A DNA stretch of 47,037 nucleotides from Sphingomonadales bacterium (lineage in GTDB: Bacteria > Pseudomonadota > Alphaproteobacteria > SMXS01): positions 1 through 47,037 of the forward strand of contig JALHLV010000031.1 in assembly GCA_022844405.1 (NCBI GenBank), written 5' to 3'. Each line of letters starts with the position of its first letter. Position 1 is the stretch's first letter. Below, piece after piece: positions 9,591 through 19,800 of this stretch. Both the position numbers and the translations under genes were made by a program. Under the pieces are notes generated by a model. It was not told the origin of the DNA. It saw only the letters and a program-made list of their open reading frames with translations, and ran no database searches.

Positions 9591-10439
9591 TTAGACAAGC
9601 CGTCTTATCGCCGTGACCGGCGTCGGGTTCTTCTTGGCGATCTCGGCGACCACGTAGCGCAGCGGGTGCGGCGAAACCATCATGTCCCAGGCGTTGGCGT
9701 GGAGCAGCACGCCGTCATCAATGACGAGGCCCACATGGCCGGGGAAGAACACGAGGTCGCCACGCCGGGCGAGGCGGGCATCCGGTTCGATGGCGTCGCC
9801 CAGGCCGGCCGCCTGCATGTCGCTGTCGCGCGGGCAGTTGAGGATGCCGGCGAAGCGCAACGAGGTCTGCACCAGGCCCGAGCAGTCGAGGCCCATGCTG
9901 GTGTTGCCGCCCCACAGATAGGGCACGCCGATGAAGCGGATGGCGGTGGTCAGGTAGTCGGCTTCCACCTCGTCCACGGGCTTCAGGTGGCCGGTGAACA
10001 CCCAGCCGCCGCCGTCGATGGCGGTGAACTCGCCTTCGTCGCCGGTGGCGGCGACGGTCGCGCCCAGGCTGGCGGCGCCGAGAACCGGGGACTTCAGGTC
10101 GGGCCTGCGGTAGATGAAGGTGCGCAGCGCGGCCACCTTGTGGGTTGCCTCCGGGCCGGGCTCGCCCAAGGCTACGCTCGGCATGTAGCCCACATAGCCG
10201 TCGGCGGCGAGTTGGCACCACGACCAGCCGCCCTTTTCCTCATAGACGGTGACCGCCTCGCCCATCAGCGCCTCGGTCAGCCGGCCGGTGGCGGTGTCGG
10301 GCAGTTTGTGCAGCGGCGCATAGGGCAGGCGAACCTGCTTCGGCACGCCCTTGGCATAGCCGGCGACCTTGACGACCGAGCGCAGGTAGTCGGCCGCCAG
10401 ATCCTCGCGGGCCGGCGTGATGCGCGGATCGCCCGTCAT
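9591..10439 (-). CDS. NlpC/P60 (C40) cell-wall peptidase with SH3-like domains
   Basis: 282 residues. The N-terminal part (about 40-155) looks like two bacterial SH3-type domains (for example GGWSWCQLAADGYVGYM and GGWVFTG). The C-terminal NlpC/P60 domain has the catalytic Cys186 in DCSG, His235 in GHVGLV and His247 in LHANA. Such enzymes cut peptidoglycan stem peptides. No signal peptide is visible, which fits a cytoplasmic muropeptide-recycling role like YkfC; that is inference, supported by the nearby M17 aminopeptidase. ATG 10439 is used; the longer frame begins with TTG. Confidence 0.85.
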   Translation of the reverse strand: MTGDPRITPAREDLAADYLRSVVKVAGYAKGVPKQVRLPYAPLHKLPDTATGRLTEALMGEAVTVYEEKGGWSWCQLAADGYVGYMPSVALGEPGPEATHKVAALRTFIYRRPDLKSPVLGAASLGATVAATGDEGEFTAIDGGGWVFTGHLKPVDEVEADYLTTAIRFIGVPYLWGGNTSMGLDCSGLVQTSLRFAGILNCPRDSDMQAAGLGDAIEPDARLARRGDLVFFPGHVGLVIDDGVLLHANAWDMMVSPHPLRYVVAEIAKKNPTPVTAIRRLV

Positions 10440-10452
10440 GGGCAAGGCCGCG

Positions 10453-10800
10453 TCAGGCGTCGTAGCCGGCCGTGACGATGATGTCCGAGAGCTGGCCCAG
10501 ATAGTTCGCCCCGCGCGGCGTCCGCTCGATCAGCACGTTCCGCTTGTCGGCCGTGTCGCGCCGGCGTTTCAGCAGGCCCAACCTGCCCAGCGTATCCAGC
10601 GCCCGCGTCACCACCGGCTTGGTGATGTCCAGCTCGGCGGCGAGGCCGCGCACGGTGTGCGGGCCGGGATTGAGATAGACGGTAAGCAGGATCGCCATCT
10701 GACGCGACGTCAGATCGTGCGTTTCCTCGCCGCGGACCAGCGTGCTTACGGTGTTCAGCCAAAGGCTAAGTGCCTGGGGATTTGTGATTTGCAACGTCAT
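10453..10800 (-). CDS. MarR-family winged-helix regulator
   Basis: 115 residues. The core matches a MarR winged helix: LTSRQMAILLTVYL, then LAAELDITKPVVTRALDTLGRLGLL (recognition helix at about 60-72) and a wing with RRDTADKRNVLIERTPRG. It sits between the aminopeptidase upstream and the NlpC/P60 peptidase 13 bases downstream on the same strand, so it may control this small peptide/cell-wall group. The ligand is unknown. Confidence 0.82.
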   Translation of the reverse strand: MTLQITNPQALSLWLNTVSTLVRGEETHDLTSRQMAILLTVYLNPGPHTVRGLAAELDITKPVVTRALDTLGRLGLLKRRRDTADKRNVLIERTPRGANYLGQLSDIIVTAGYDA

Positions 10801-10851
10801 AGCAAGAGTATCGGTTTCCGGGCTTCGATTACAAGCGCCCCCGCAACAAAT

Positions 10852-12345
<1,494 letters not shown>

Positions 12346-12445
12346 TTCGGCAGATGGCTAAAAATTGCCCAATCTGTGCCCATGGATTGGCCGGTACGGT
12401 GTGAAGCCGGCCACCAACGCAGACGAAACCGCGCAACTGCGGCGC

Positions 12446-12461
12446 TGGCACGGGAGTTGCT
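12446..12461 (+). promoter_or_regulatory. Sigma-54 (-24/-12) promoter of the guanidine operon
   Basis: TGGCACG, four bases, TTGCT matches the sigma-54 consensus at every defining position. The GG (12447-12448) and GC (12459-12460) are separated by exactly ten bases. Transcription would begin about 12 bases further on, near 12472, right where the riboswitch starts. Sigma-54 with NtrC controls nitrogen scavenging in proteobacteria, which suits a guanidine-nitrogen operon. I found no convincing NtrC site in the 90 bases upstream. Confidence 0.75.
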
Positions 12462-12473
12462 TGTTAACCAGCA

Positions 12474-12581
12474 TAGGGCGGCTAGGGTTCCGGCGCGGCG
12501 CTCCGCGCGACTGGTCCGAGAGCCGCCGCTCGTCCGGTGTACAGCGGCCGAGTACACGGCGGGACAAAAGCCCGGGAGGTC
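12474..12581 (+). promoter_or_regulatory. Guanidine-I riboswitch (ykkC class)
   Basis: All conserved blocks of the guanidine-I aptamer occur in order: CTAGGGTTCCG, a GCGCGG/CCGCGC hairpin, CTGGTCCGAGAG, a GTGTAC/GTACAC hairpin (12537-12557), then ACGGCGGGACAAAAG and CCCGGGAGG. It lies between the sigma-54 type promoter and the importer gene of a guanidine degradation operon. This is the established genetic setting of the class, where guanidine binding switches expression on. Confidence 0.93.
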
Positions 12582-12584
12582 ACC

Positions 12585-12662
12585 ATGATGCTGGGATTGG
12601 CATCATACAAACGGCCTCGCCAATCCCCGGATCAGCACTCGTTTTTTTGGAGGATTGGGACT
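12585..12662 (+). promoter_or_regulatory. Candidate expression platform of the guanidine riboswitch
   Basis: Three mutually exclusive pairing segments are visible. A is GGGATTGGC (12593-12601), B is its exact complement GCCAATCCC (12619-12627), and C is GGATTGG (12652-12658), which overlaps the ribosome site GGAGG of the binding-protein gene. A:B leaves the site free; B:C buries it. A local hairpin ATGATGC/GCATCAT (12585-12606) would hold A in its loop. A run of seven T (12642-12648) is present but 14 bases from the A:B stem, so translational control looks likelier than termination. Confidence 0.55.
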
Positions 12663-13733
12663 ATGCAGAAAACATCCAGGTTCGTCGCCGCGCTGGCCAT
12701 CGCCGCCATGACGTTGACCGCGTTTGCCGCGCCGGCGAGCGCGGCCAAGAAGACCGAATTCAAGTTTGCCTGGTCGATCTATGCCGGCTGGATGCCGTGG
12801 GGCTGGGCCGCCGATCAGGGCATCGTCAAGAAGTGGGCCGACAAATACGGCATCAAGATCGACGTGGTGCAGTTCAACGACTATGTGGAATCGATCAACC
12901 AGTACACCGCCGGCGCCTATGACGGCGTGGTCGCCACCAACATGGACGCCCTCGCCATCCCGGCGGTCGGCGGCGTCGACACCACGGCGCTGATCGTCGG
13001 CGACTTCTCCAACGGCAACGACGCCATCATCCTGAAGGGCAAGACCAAGCTGCCCGACCTGATCGGCCAGAAGGTCAATCTGGTCGAGCTGTCGGTGTCT
13101 CATTACCTGATGGCCCGCGCGCTGCAGTCCATCGGCAAGTCCGAGAAGGACGTCACCGTGGTCAACACCTCGGACGCCGACATGGTCGCTGCCTGGAAGA
13201 CCAAGGACGTCACCTCGGTGGTCACCTGGAACCCGCTGGTCGCCGAGATCCTCGCCGACAAGAACGCCCACAAGGTGTTCGATTCCAGCCAGATCCCAGG
13301 CGAGATCATGGACCTGTCGGTGGTCAACACCCAGACCCTGAAGGACAACCCGAATTTCGGCCGCGCGCTCACGGGCGCCTGGTACGAAACCATGACGATC
13401 ATGAGTTCGGACACGCCCGAGGGGAAGGCCGCCCGCGAGGCCATGGGCAAGGCGTCGGGCACCGACCTGGCCGGCTACGACGCCCAGCTCGCCACCACGC
13501 GCATGTTCTACACGCCCAAGGAAGCCACCTCCTTCACCATGGGCGCGTCGATCTACAAAACCATGGACCTGGTGCGGACCTTCCTGTTCTCCCACGGCCT
13601 GCTGGGGCAGGGCGCGGCCAGCGCCGACGTGGTCGGCATCGCCTTCCCCGACGGCAAGGTGCTGGGCGACAAGAACAACGTGAAGTTCCGCTTCACCGCC
13701 GCCTACATGAACGAAGCCGCCAAGGCCAAGTAA
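12663..13733 (+). CDS. ABC transporter substrate-binding protein, guanidine/urea operon
   Basis: Periplasmic binding protein (356 aa) of the NMT1/taurine-like group. The signal peptide begins MQKTSRFVAALAIAAM and is cut after ASA near residue 27. Family features include FAWSIYAGWMPWGWAADQGI and the NMDALAIPAV region. Its place just behind a guanidine-I riboswitch and ahead of the catabolic genes indicates guanidine, or a derivative, as the ligand (inference). The start is fixed by the signal peptide and GGAGG at 12649-12653. An in-frame upstream ATG at 12585 would add 26 residues. Confidence 0.88.
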   Translation: MQKTSRFVAALAIAAMTLTAFAAPASAAKKTEFKFAWSIYAGWMPWGWAADQGIVKKWADKYGIKIDVVQFNDYVESINQYTAGAYDGVVATNMDALAIPAVGGVDTTALIVGDFSNGNDAIILKGKTKLPDLIGQKVNLVELSVSHYLMARALQSIGKSEKDVTVVNTSDADMVAAWKTKDVTSVVTWNPLVAEILADKNAHKVFDSSQIPGEIMDLSVVNTQTLKDNPNFGRALTGAWYETMTIMSSDTPEGKAAREAMGKASGTDLAGYDAQLATTRMFYTPKEATSFTMGASIYKTMDLVRTFLFSHGLLGQGAASADVVGIAFPDGKVLGDKNNVKFRFTAAYMNEAAKAK

Positions 13734-13743
13734 GGACGTGCCG

Positions 13744-14595
13744 ATGGATAGGGCGGGCGGCAGGCCGGCGGTCATGCGCAAGCGCATGATCAATGTCTAC
13801 CCGACACGGGGCGCGGCGCTGTTCCTGGCGGCGCTCCCTTTCCTGCTGCTGCTGCTCGCCTACCTTGCCGGGTCGGCGGCCCGGCTTGCGGACAATCCCG
13901 ACGACAAGCTGCTGCCGTCCTTCGCGTCCATCGGCGCCGGCTTCGCCCGCATGGCGTTCGAGGCCGACCCGCGGACCGGCGATGTGCTGCTATGGGTCGA
14001 CACCGCCGCCAGCCTGGCCCGCCTGCTCGCGGGGCTCGCCATCGCCACGGTGATGGCCGGCGTGTTCGGCATCGCCATCGGCCTGGTTCCTTTCGTGCGC
14101 ACCACCTTCAACGGGTTCGTGGCGGTCATCGCCATGATCCCGCCGCTCGCCATCCTGCCCATCCTGTTCATCATCTTCGGGCTGGGCGAGACGTCGAAGG
14201 TGGCGCTCATCGTCATCGGCGTCGCCCCCGTGGTCATGCGCGACATGATCTTGCGGGTCGACGAGATGCCGAGGGAGCTGATGGTCAAGGCCCAGACGCT
14301 GGGCGCCTCCACCTGGCAGATCGCCCTGCGCGTGGTGGTGCCGCAGATGATGCCGCGGCTCATCGATTCGGTCCGGCTGTCGTTGTGCTCGGCCTGGCTG
14401 TTCCTGATCGCGGCGGAAGCCATCGCCTCCCAATCGGGGCTTGGCTACCGCATCTTCCTGCTGCGCCGCTACCTGGCCATGGACACCATCCTGCCCTACG
14501 TCGCCTGGATCACCCTGCTCGCCTTCGCGCTCGACTTCGGCCTGCGCCGCCTGCAAGGCAAGGCGTTTCCCTGGTTCGCGCAGGGGAGAACCTGA
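13744..14595 (+). CDS. ABC transporter permease, guanidine/urea operon
   Basis: Integral membrane permease (283 aa) of the SsuC/TauC type. Several hydrophobic helices are visible, beginning FLAALPFLLLLLAYLAGSA, and the coupling loop is LMVKAQTLGASTWQIALRVVVPQ. ATG 13744 is used because AAGGA lies seven bases before it; GTG 13738 is the alternative. It starts ten bases after the binding-protein gene and its stop overlaps the ATPase start by one base. Confidence 0.88.
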   Translation: MDRAGGRPAVMRKRMINVYPTRGAALFLAALPFLLLLLAYLAGSAARLADNPDDKLLPSFASIGAGFARMAFEADPRTGDVLLWVDTAASLARLLAGLAIATVMAGVFGIAIGLVPFVRTTFNGFVAVIAMIPPLAILPILFIIFGLGETSKVALIVIGVAPVVMRDMILRVDEMPRELMVKAQTLGASTWQIALRVVVPQMMPRLIDSVRLSLCSAWLFLIAAEAIASQSGLGYRIFLLRRYLAMDTILPYVAWITLLAFALDFGLRRLQGKAFPWFAQGRT

Positions 14596-15413
14596 TGACC
14601 GCCGTCAGCGTCCGGAACGTCTGGAAGGAATATGACGGGCGCATCGTGCTCGAGCAGGTCTCGCTCGAGGTCGAGCCCCATTCCTTCATCGCCCTGGTCG
14701 GCCCGTCCGGCTGCGGCAAGTCCACCTTCCTGCGCATGCTGCTGTCGGCCGAGACGCCGACCAAGGGCGACATCCTGTTCGAGGGCGAACGCTTGCCCGG
14801 CGAGCCCACCGCCGACCGCGGCGTGGTGTTCCAGCGGTACTCGGTGTTCCCGCATCTGACGGTGCTGGAGAACGTGGTGCTGGGCAAGGAATTCGCCGCC
14901 TCGCCGCTGCTCGGCAAGCTGTTCGGCAAGGCGAGGAAGCGGGCGCGCGAGGAGGCGGCGGAGATCCTTACCGCCGTCGGTCTGGGCGACTTCCTCCACC
15001 TCTATCCCAGCCAGCTTTCCGGCGGTATGCAGCAGCGCCTCGCCATCGCCCAGGCGCTGATCAAGCGGCCGAAGATCCTGCTGCTCGACGAGCCGTTCGG
15101 CGCGCTCGATCCCGGCATCCGCGCCGAGATTCACGTGCTGATGCTCAAGCTGTGGCGCGAAACCAGGATGACCGTGTTCATGGTCACCCACGATCTGTCC
15201 GAGGCGTTCCATCTCGGCACCCGCGTCATCGCCTTCGACCGGCCGCGCAACCGGCCCGAAGAGCGCGACCGGTACGGCGCGACCATCACGCACGATCTGG
15301 CTGTCTGGCCGCCGAAATATCCTGTATCAGACACGCACATTGCCTCGGGCGGGACGACCCGCCTGCTCGACGAGCTCGAGGCATTGCCGGGACGGCCCGG
15401 CGTCGGTCACTAG
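14595..15413 (+). CDS. ABC transporter ATPase, guanidine/urea operon
   Basis: Nucleotide-binding subunit (272 aa) of the nitrate/taurine type. Walker A is GPSGCGKS at residues 36-43, the signature LSGGMQQR and Walker [14 protein letters not shown] follow, and the H-loop is VTHD. The C-terminal tail (about 225-272) extends past the ABC core, is rich in Arg and Pro, and has no assigned role. It is coupled by a TGATG overlap to the permease. Together with the two upstream genes it forms the operon's importer. Confidence 0.9.
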   Translation: MTAVSVRNVWKEYDGRIVLEQVSLEVEPHSFIALVGPSGCGKSTFLRMLLSAETPTKGDILFEGERLPGEPTADRGVVFQRYSVFPHLTVLENVVLGKEFAASPLLGKLFGKARKRAREEAAEILTAVGLGDFLHLYPSQLSGGMQQRLAIAQALIKRPKILLLDEPFGALDPGIRAEIHVLMLKLWRETRMTVFMVTHDLSEAFHLGTRVIAFDRPRNRPEERDRYGATITHDLAVWPPKYPVSDTHIASGGTTRLLDELEALPGRPGVGH

Positions 15414-15422
15414 GAGCAAGTC

Positions 15423-16250
15423 ATGACCGCGCTGGACAACGCCACCCCGGAAGAATTCCGCCGCCGCTACGAGGAACTGAGGGCCGGCGCCCACGAAAAG
15501 TCGCCGCGCCTCGCCCAGGCGGCGAAGGAACCGTCCAACCCCGCCCGCATCAAGCCGAAAAAGGTTCTCCACCGCGAGATCATCCCCGGCGGCTGGTACT
15601 GGGGCATGGTGATCCCGCGCGGCCGGACGCTACGCATCGTCAATGGCGGCACCGGCGGCGTCTCGGCACTGTTCTGGAACATCGACGACACCAGCGAACG
15701 GTACAACGCGGGCGACACCGTGAAGGTGCAGTGGCACGCCAACCTGTCGAAGGGCCGGGTGCTGTTCTCCGACATGGGCCGGGTGCTGATGTCGATCACC
15801 GACGACACCACCGCCGGCCGCCACGACTTCATCGCCGGCGGCTCGACGCCGTTCAGCAACAACCGGCGCTATGGCGACGACACGCTGCGCAACAGCCGCG
15901 ACAATTTCCGGCTGGCGGTCGGCAAATACGGCATGGGCGTCAAGGACGTGCCGCCCTGCGTCACCTTCTTCGCCGGCGTCTCGACCGGCGAGGACGGCCG
16001 CTTCGCCTGGACCGGCGGCCACGACAAGGCGGGCGACTACGTGGATCTGCGGGCCGAGATGAACGTGCTGGCGGTGCTGTCGAACTGCCCGCATCCGCTC
16101 GATCCGTCGCCGGTCTACGCGCCGAAATCCATCGAGGCCATCGTCTGGGACTCGCCCGAGCCCGACGAGGACGATCTCTGCCGCACGGCCACCGAGGAAG
16201 CGGTGCGCGGCTTCGAGAACACCGATCCGCTGTTCGGCAGCAGGGCATAG
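15423..16250 (+). CDS. Urea carboxylase-associated protein 1 (DUF1989); carboxyguanidine deiminase subunit
   Basis: 275 residues of the DUF1989 family, long annotated as urea-amidolyase-associated protein 1. The family with its partner is now known to form a heteromeric carboxyguanidine deiminase, which converts carboxyguanidine to allophanate and ammonia. Visible marks are the GGWYWGMVIPRGRTLRI start of the domain, the NVLAVLSNCPHPLDP motif and the KYGMG motif shared with the next gene. Cysteines occur at PPCVTF and SNCPH. The ribosome site GGAG precedes the ATG. Confidence 0.88.
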   Translation: MTALDNATPEEFRRRYEELRAGAHEKSPRLAQAAKEPSNPARIKPKKVLHREIIPGGWYWGMVIPRGRTLRIVNGGTGGVSALFWNIDDTSERYNAGDTVKVQWHANLSKGRVLFSDMGRVLMSITDDTTAGRHDFIAGGSTPFSNNRRYGDDTLRNSRDNFRLAVGKYGMGVKDVPPCVTFFAGVSTGEDGRFAWTGGHDKAGDYVDLRAEMNVLAVLSNCPHPLDPSPVYAPKSIEAIVWDSPEPDEDDLCRTATEEAVRGFENTDPLFGSRA

Positions 16251-16259
16251 GAGGCGGCC

Positions 16260-16895
16260 ATGACCAGGTTCATCGACCGCGACTATTCGACCGCCGTCTA
16301 CGATTTCATCATCCCCGCCCGGAAGCCCTGGTCGGGCGTGGTGAAGCAGGGTCAGGTGCTGCGCATCGTCGACCTGGAAAGCCAGCAGGCCGTCGACACC
16401 ATCCTCTACAACGCCCACAACACTACCGAACGCTACAGCGCCCAGGACACGCTGACCGCCCAGGGCGCCGCCTATATCGAGGCGGACACGGCGCTGATGT
16501 CCAACGAGGGCAACGTGATGGCGACGCTGGTCGCCGACACCTGCGGCCGGCACGACACCTCGGCCGGCGCCTGCTCGTGCGAGAGCAACACGGTGCGCTT
16601 CGGCCACCACACCAAATACATGCACGCCTGCCGCGAGAACTTCCTGCTGGAGGTGTCGAAATACGGCATGGGCAAGCGGGACATCGTCGGCAACATCAAC
16701 TTCTTCATGAACGTGCCGATCAGCCCGGGCGGCGCGGTCAACATCGACGACGGCATCTCCGAGCCGCTCGGCTATGTGGACCTGCAGGCGGCGATGGACG
16801 TGCTGGTGGTGATCTCCAACTGCCCGCAGGTCAACAACCCGTGCAACGGGTTCAATCCCACGCCGATCCGCGTGCTGATCTGGGACGCGGCGTGA
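16260..16895 (+). CDS. Urea carboxylase-associated protein 2 (DUF1989); carboxyguanidine deiminase subunit
   Basis: 211 residues, homologous to the preceding gene and its expected partner. It carries the Cys-rich stretch DTCGRHDTSAGACSCES, then HHTKYMHACREN, KYGMG and ISNCPQVNNPCNGFNPTP; Cys and His here are the likely metal ligands of the active site. AGGAGG lies just before the start. The stop is one base from the carboxylase start, consistent with joint expression. Confidence 0.88.
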   Translation: MTRFIDRDYSTAVYDFIIPARKPWSGVVKQGQVLRIVDLESQQAVDTILYNAHNTTERYSAQDTLTAQGAAYIEADTALMSNEGNVMATLVADTCGRHDTSAGACSCESNTVRFGHHTKYMHACRENFLLEVSKYGMGKRDIVGNINFFMNVPISPGGAVNIDDGISEPLGYVDLQAAMDVLVVISNCPQVNNPCNGFNPTPIRVLIWDAA

Positions 16896-16896
16896 C

Positions 16897-19800
16897 ATGT
16901 TCAACAAGGTCCTGATCGCCAACCGCGGCGAGATCGCCTGCCGGATCATCCGCACCCTGCGCCGCATGGGCATCGCCTCGGTCGCCGTCTATTCGGACGC
17001 CGACCGGCATGCGAGGCACGTGCTGATGGCCGACGAATCCGTCCGCATCGGCCCAGCGCCCGCCGCCGAGAGCTACCTCGACCAGCAGGCCATCATCGAC
17101 GCCTGCAACCTGACCGGCGCGGAAGCGGTGCATCCCGGCTACGGCTTCCTCAGCGAGAATCCCGGCTTCGCCGAGAGGCTGTGGCTGAACGGCATCCGCT
17201 TCATCGGCCCCGGCGCCGACCACATGCGCGCCTTCGGCCCCAAGCACACAGCGCGCGAGATCGCCGAGAAGAGCGGCGTGCCGCTGCTGCCCGGCACCGG
17301 TCTGCTGGCTGGCGTCGGCGAGGCGCTAACCGCTGCCGCTTCCATCGGCTATCCGGTGATGCTCAAGAGCACGGCGGGCGGGGGCGGCATCGGCATGCAG
17401 CTTTGCCACGCCGACGCGGACCTGACCGCCCGCTACGAGGAAGTGAAGCGGCTCAGCCAGAACAATTTCGGCGACGCCGGCCTGTTCATCGAGAAGTTCG
17501 TCAGCCGCGCCCGGCACATCGAGGTTCAGATCTTCGGCGACGGCAAGGGCAAGGTGGTGGCCCTGGGCGAGCGCGACTGCTCGCTCCAGCGCCGCAACCA
17601 GAAGGTCGTCGAGGAGACGCCCGCGCCGCATTTGTCGGCGCAGGGCCGGTTCGATCTGCATGCCGCCGCCATCGCGCTCGGTAAGACCGTCGACTACGAA
17701 TCCGCCGGCACCGTCGAGTTCGTCTACGACGTGGACGCGGAGGCCTTCTACTTCCTCGAGGTCAACACCCGGCTGCAGGTCGAGCACTGCGTCACCGAGG
17801 AGGTGTTCGGCGTCGACCTGGTGGAATGGATGGTGCGCCAGGCGGCGGGCGAGGAGCTTTCGCTCGATGTGCCCGCGCCAAAGGGCGCGGCCATCGAGGT
17901 GCGCATCTACGCCGAGGACCCGGCCAAGGATTTCCGTCCCAGCGCAGGCCGGCTCACCCAGGTGAAATTCCCCTGCGGCGTTCGCGTCGACGGCTGGGTC
18001 GAATCGGGCACCGAGGTGCCGCCCTATTACGATCCCATGCTGGCCAAGCTGATCGTTTCCGCGCCGACCCGCGCCGCCGCCGTCGAGAAGCTGGTGGAGG
18101 CGCTGGACAGATCGAGCCTCTACGGCATCGAGACCAATTTGGCCTATCTGCGCGAGATCGCCCGCTCTCAGGTGTTCCGCGACGGTAAGGCGATCACCGC
18201 CACGCTGAAATCCTTTCCGTTCGTGTCCAAGTCGGTCGAGGTACTGGCGCCCGGCGCCCAGTCCAGCATCCAGGACTGGCCCGGCCGCGTCGGCTACTGG
18301 AGCGTGGGCGTGCCGCCGAGCGGGCCCATGGATGCGTTTTCGTTCCGCCTCGCCAACCGGTTGGTCGGCAACGACGAGGGCGCGCCGGGTCTTGAGATCA
18401 CCCTGACCGGCCCGACCCTGTGCTTCGGTTGCGACGCGGTCATCGCGTTGGGCGGCGCGAAGATGAAGGCGACGCTCGACAGCGAGCCCGTCGCCTGGTG
18501 GCGGACGATGGCGGTGAAGGCCGGCCAGGTGCTGGCCATCGGTGCCATCGACGGACCGGGAAACCGGGCCTATCTGGCGGTCGCGGGCGGCTTCGACGTG
18601 CCCGACTATCTGGGCTCGGGCGCCACCTTCGGCCTCGGCGGTTTCGGCGGCCATGCGACAGGCACGCTGCGCACCGGCGACGTGCTGCGGCTGAACGGCA
18701 CCGAAAAGCCCTACATTCCGCAGGTGCTGCGCGACGACGCGCTGCCGCCGCTCACCCGGAGCTGGGAGATCGGCGTGCTCTACGGCCCGCACGGCGCGCC
18801 CGACTTCTTCACCGACGCCGACATCGAGACGTTCTTCTCGTCCGAGTACGAGGTGCATTTCAACAGCTCGCGCACCGGCGTGCGCCTGATCGGCCCCAAG
18901 CCGCAATGGGCGCGGGCCGACGGCGGCGAGGCGGGGCTGCACCCGTCCAACATCCACGACAATGCCTACGCCATCGGCGCCATCGACTTCACCGGCGACA
19001 TGCCGATCATCCTCGGTCCCGACGGCCCCAGCCTGGGCGGCTTCGTCTGCCCGGCGGTGATCGTCGACGCCGAGCTGTGGAAGACGGGCCAGCTCAAGCC
19101 GGGCGACAAGGTGCGGTTCCGCCGGCTCGAGCTGGAAGAAGCCGCGGCGCTGCGCCGGGCGCGGGACGCGGCGGTGATGAACCTGACGGTTCCGCCGCCC
19201 GTGGTCGCGCCCGTCGCCCGCAAGCGCGATGCCGTGCTGGAACGGTATTCCGAGGACAACGTGCCGGTGTGCTACCGCGCCGCCGGCGACCGCTACCTGC
19301 TGGTGGAATACGGGCCGCTGGTGCTCGACATCGCCCTGCGGATGCGGGTCCACGCGCTGATGCAGGCCATCGAGGCGGAAGGCTGGGCCGGCATCATCGA
19401 CCTGACACCCGGCATCCGCTCGCTGCAGATCCATTACGACAGCATCGCCCTGCCGCTGGGCAAGCTGCTGGGCGGCCTGAAGGCGCTGGAGCTCAGCCTG
19501 CCCGACGCCAAGGACATGCGGGTGCCGTCGCGGATCGTCCACCTGCCGCTGTCATGGAACGACGACCAGGCCCAGCTCGCCGCGCAAAAATACATGGACC
19601 TGGTGCGGCCGGATGCGCCGTGGTGCCCGTCGAACATCGAGTTCATCCGGCGGATCAATGGGCTCGACAGCGTCGACGACGTCTACCGGCTGTTCTTCGA
19701 CGCCAGCTACATGGTGCTGGGCCTGGGCGACGTCTATCTGGGCGCGCCGGTCGCCACGCCGGTCGATCCGCGCCACCGGCTCGTGACCACCAAGTACAAC

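Noticed and set aside
12369-12390. CCAATC/GATTGG inverted repeat as an NtrC site upstream of the guanidine promoter
   Set aside because: It does not fit the TGCACC-N5-GGTGCA consensus; it may be chance, though it echoes the GGATTGG segments downstream.
12593-12648. Intrinsic terminator formed by GGGATTGGC/GCCAATCCC and the T7 run
   Set aside because: The T run begins 14 bases after the stem ends, too far for a standard terminator, so translational control was preferred.
17326-19542. A 738-residue minus-strand frame within the carboxylase gene
   Set aside because: The plus strand carries intact carboxylase domains; the reverse frame has shadow composition and no domain.
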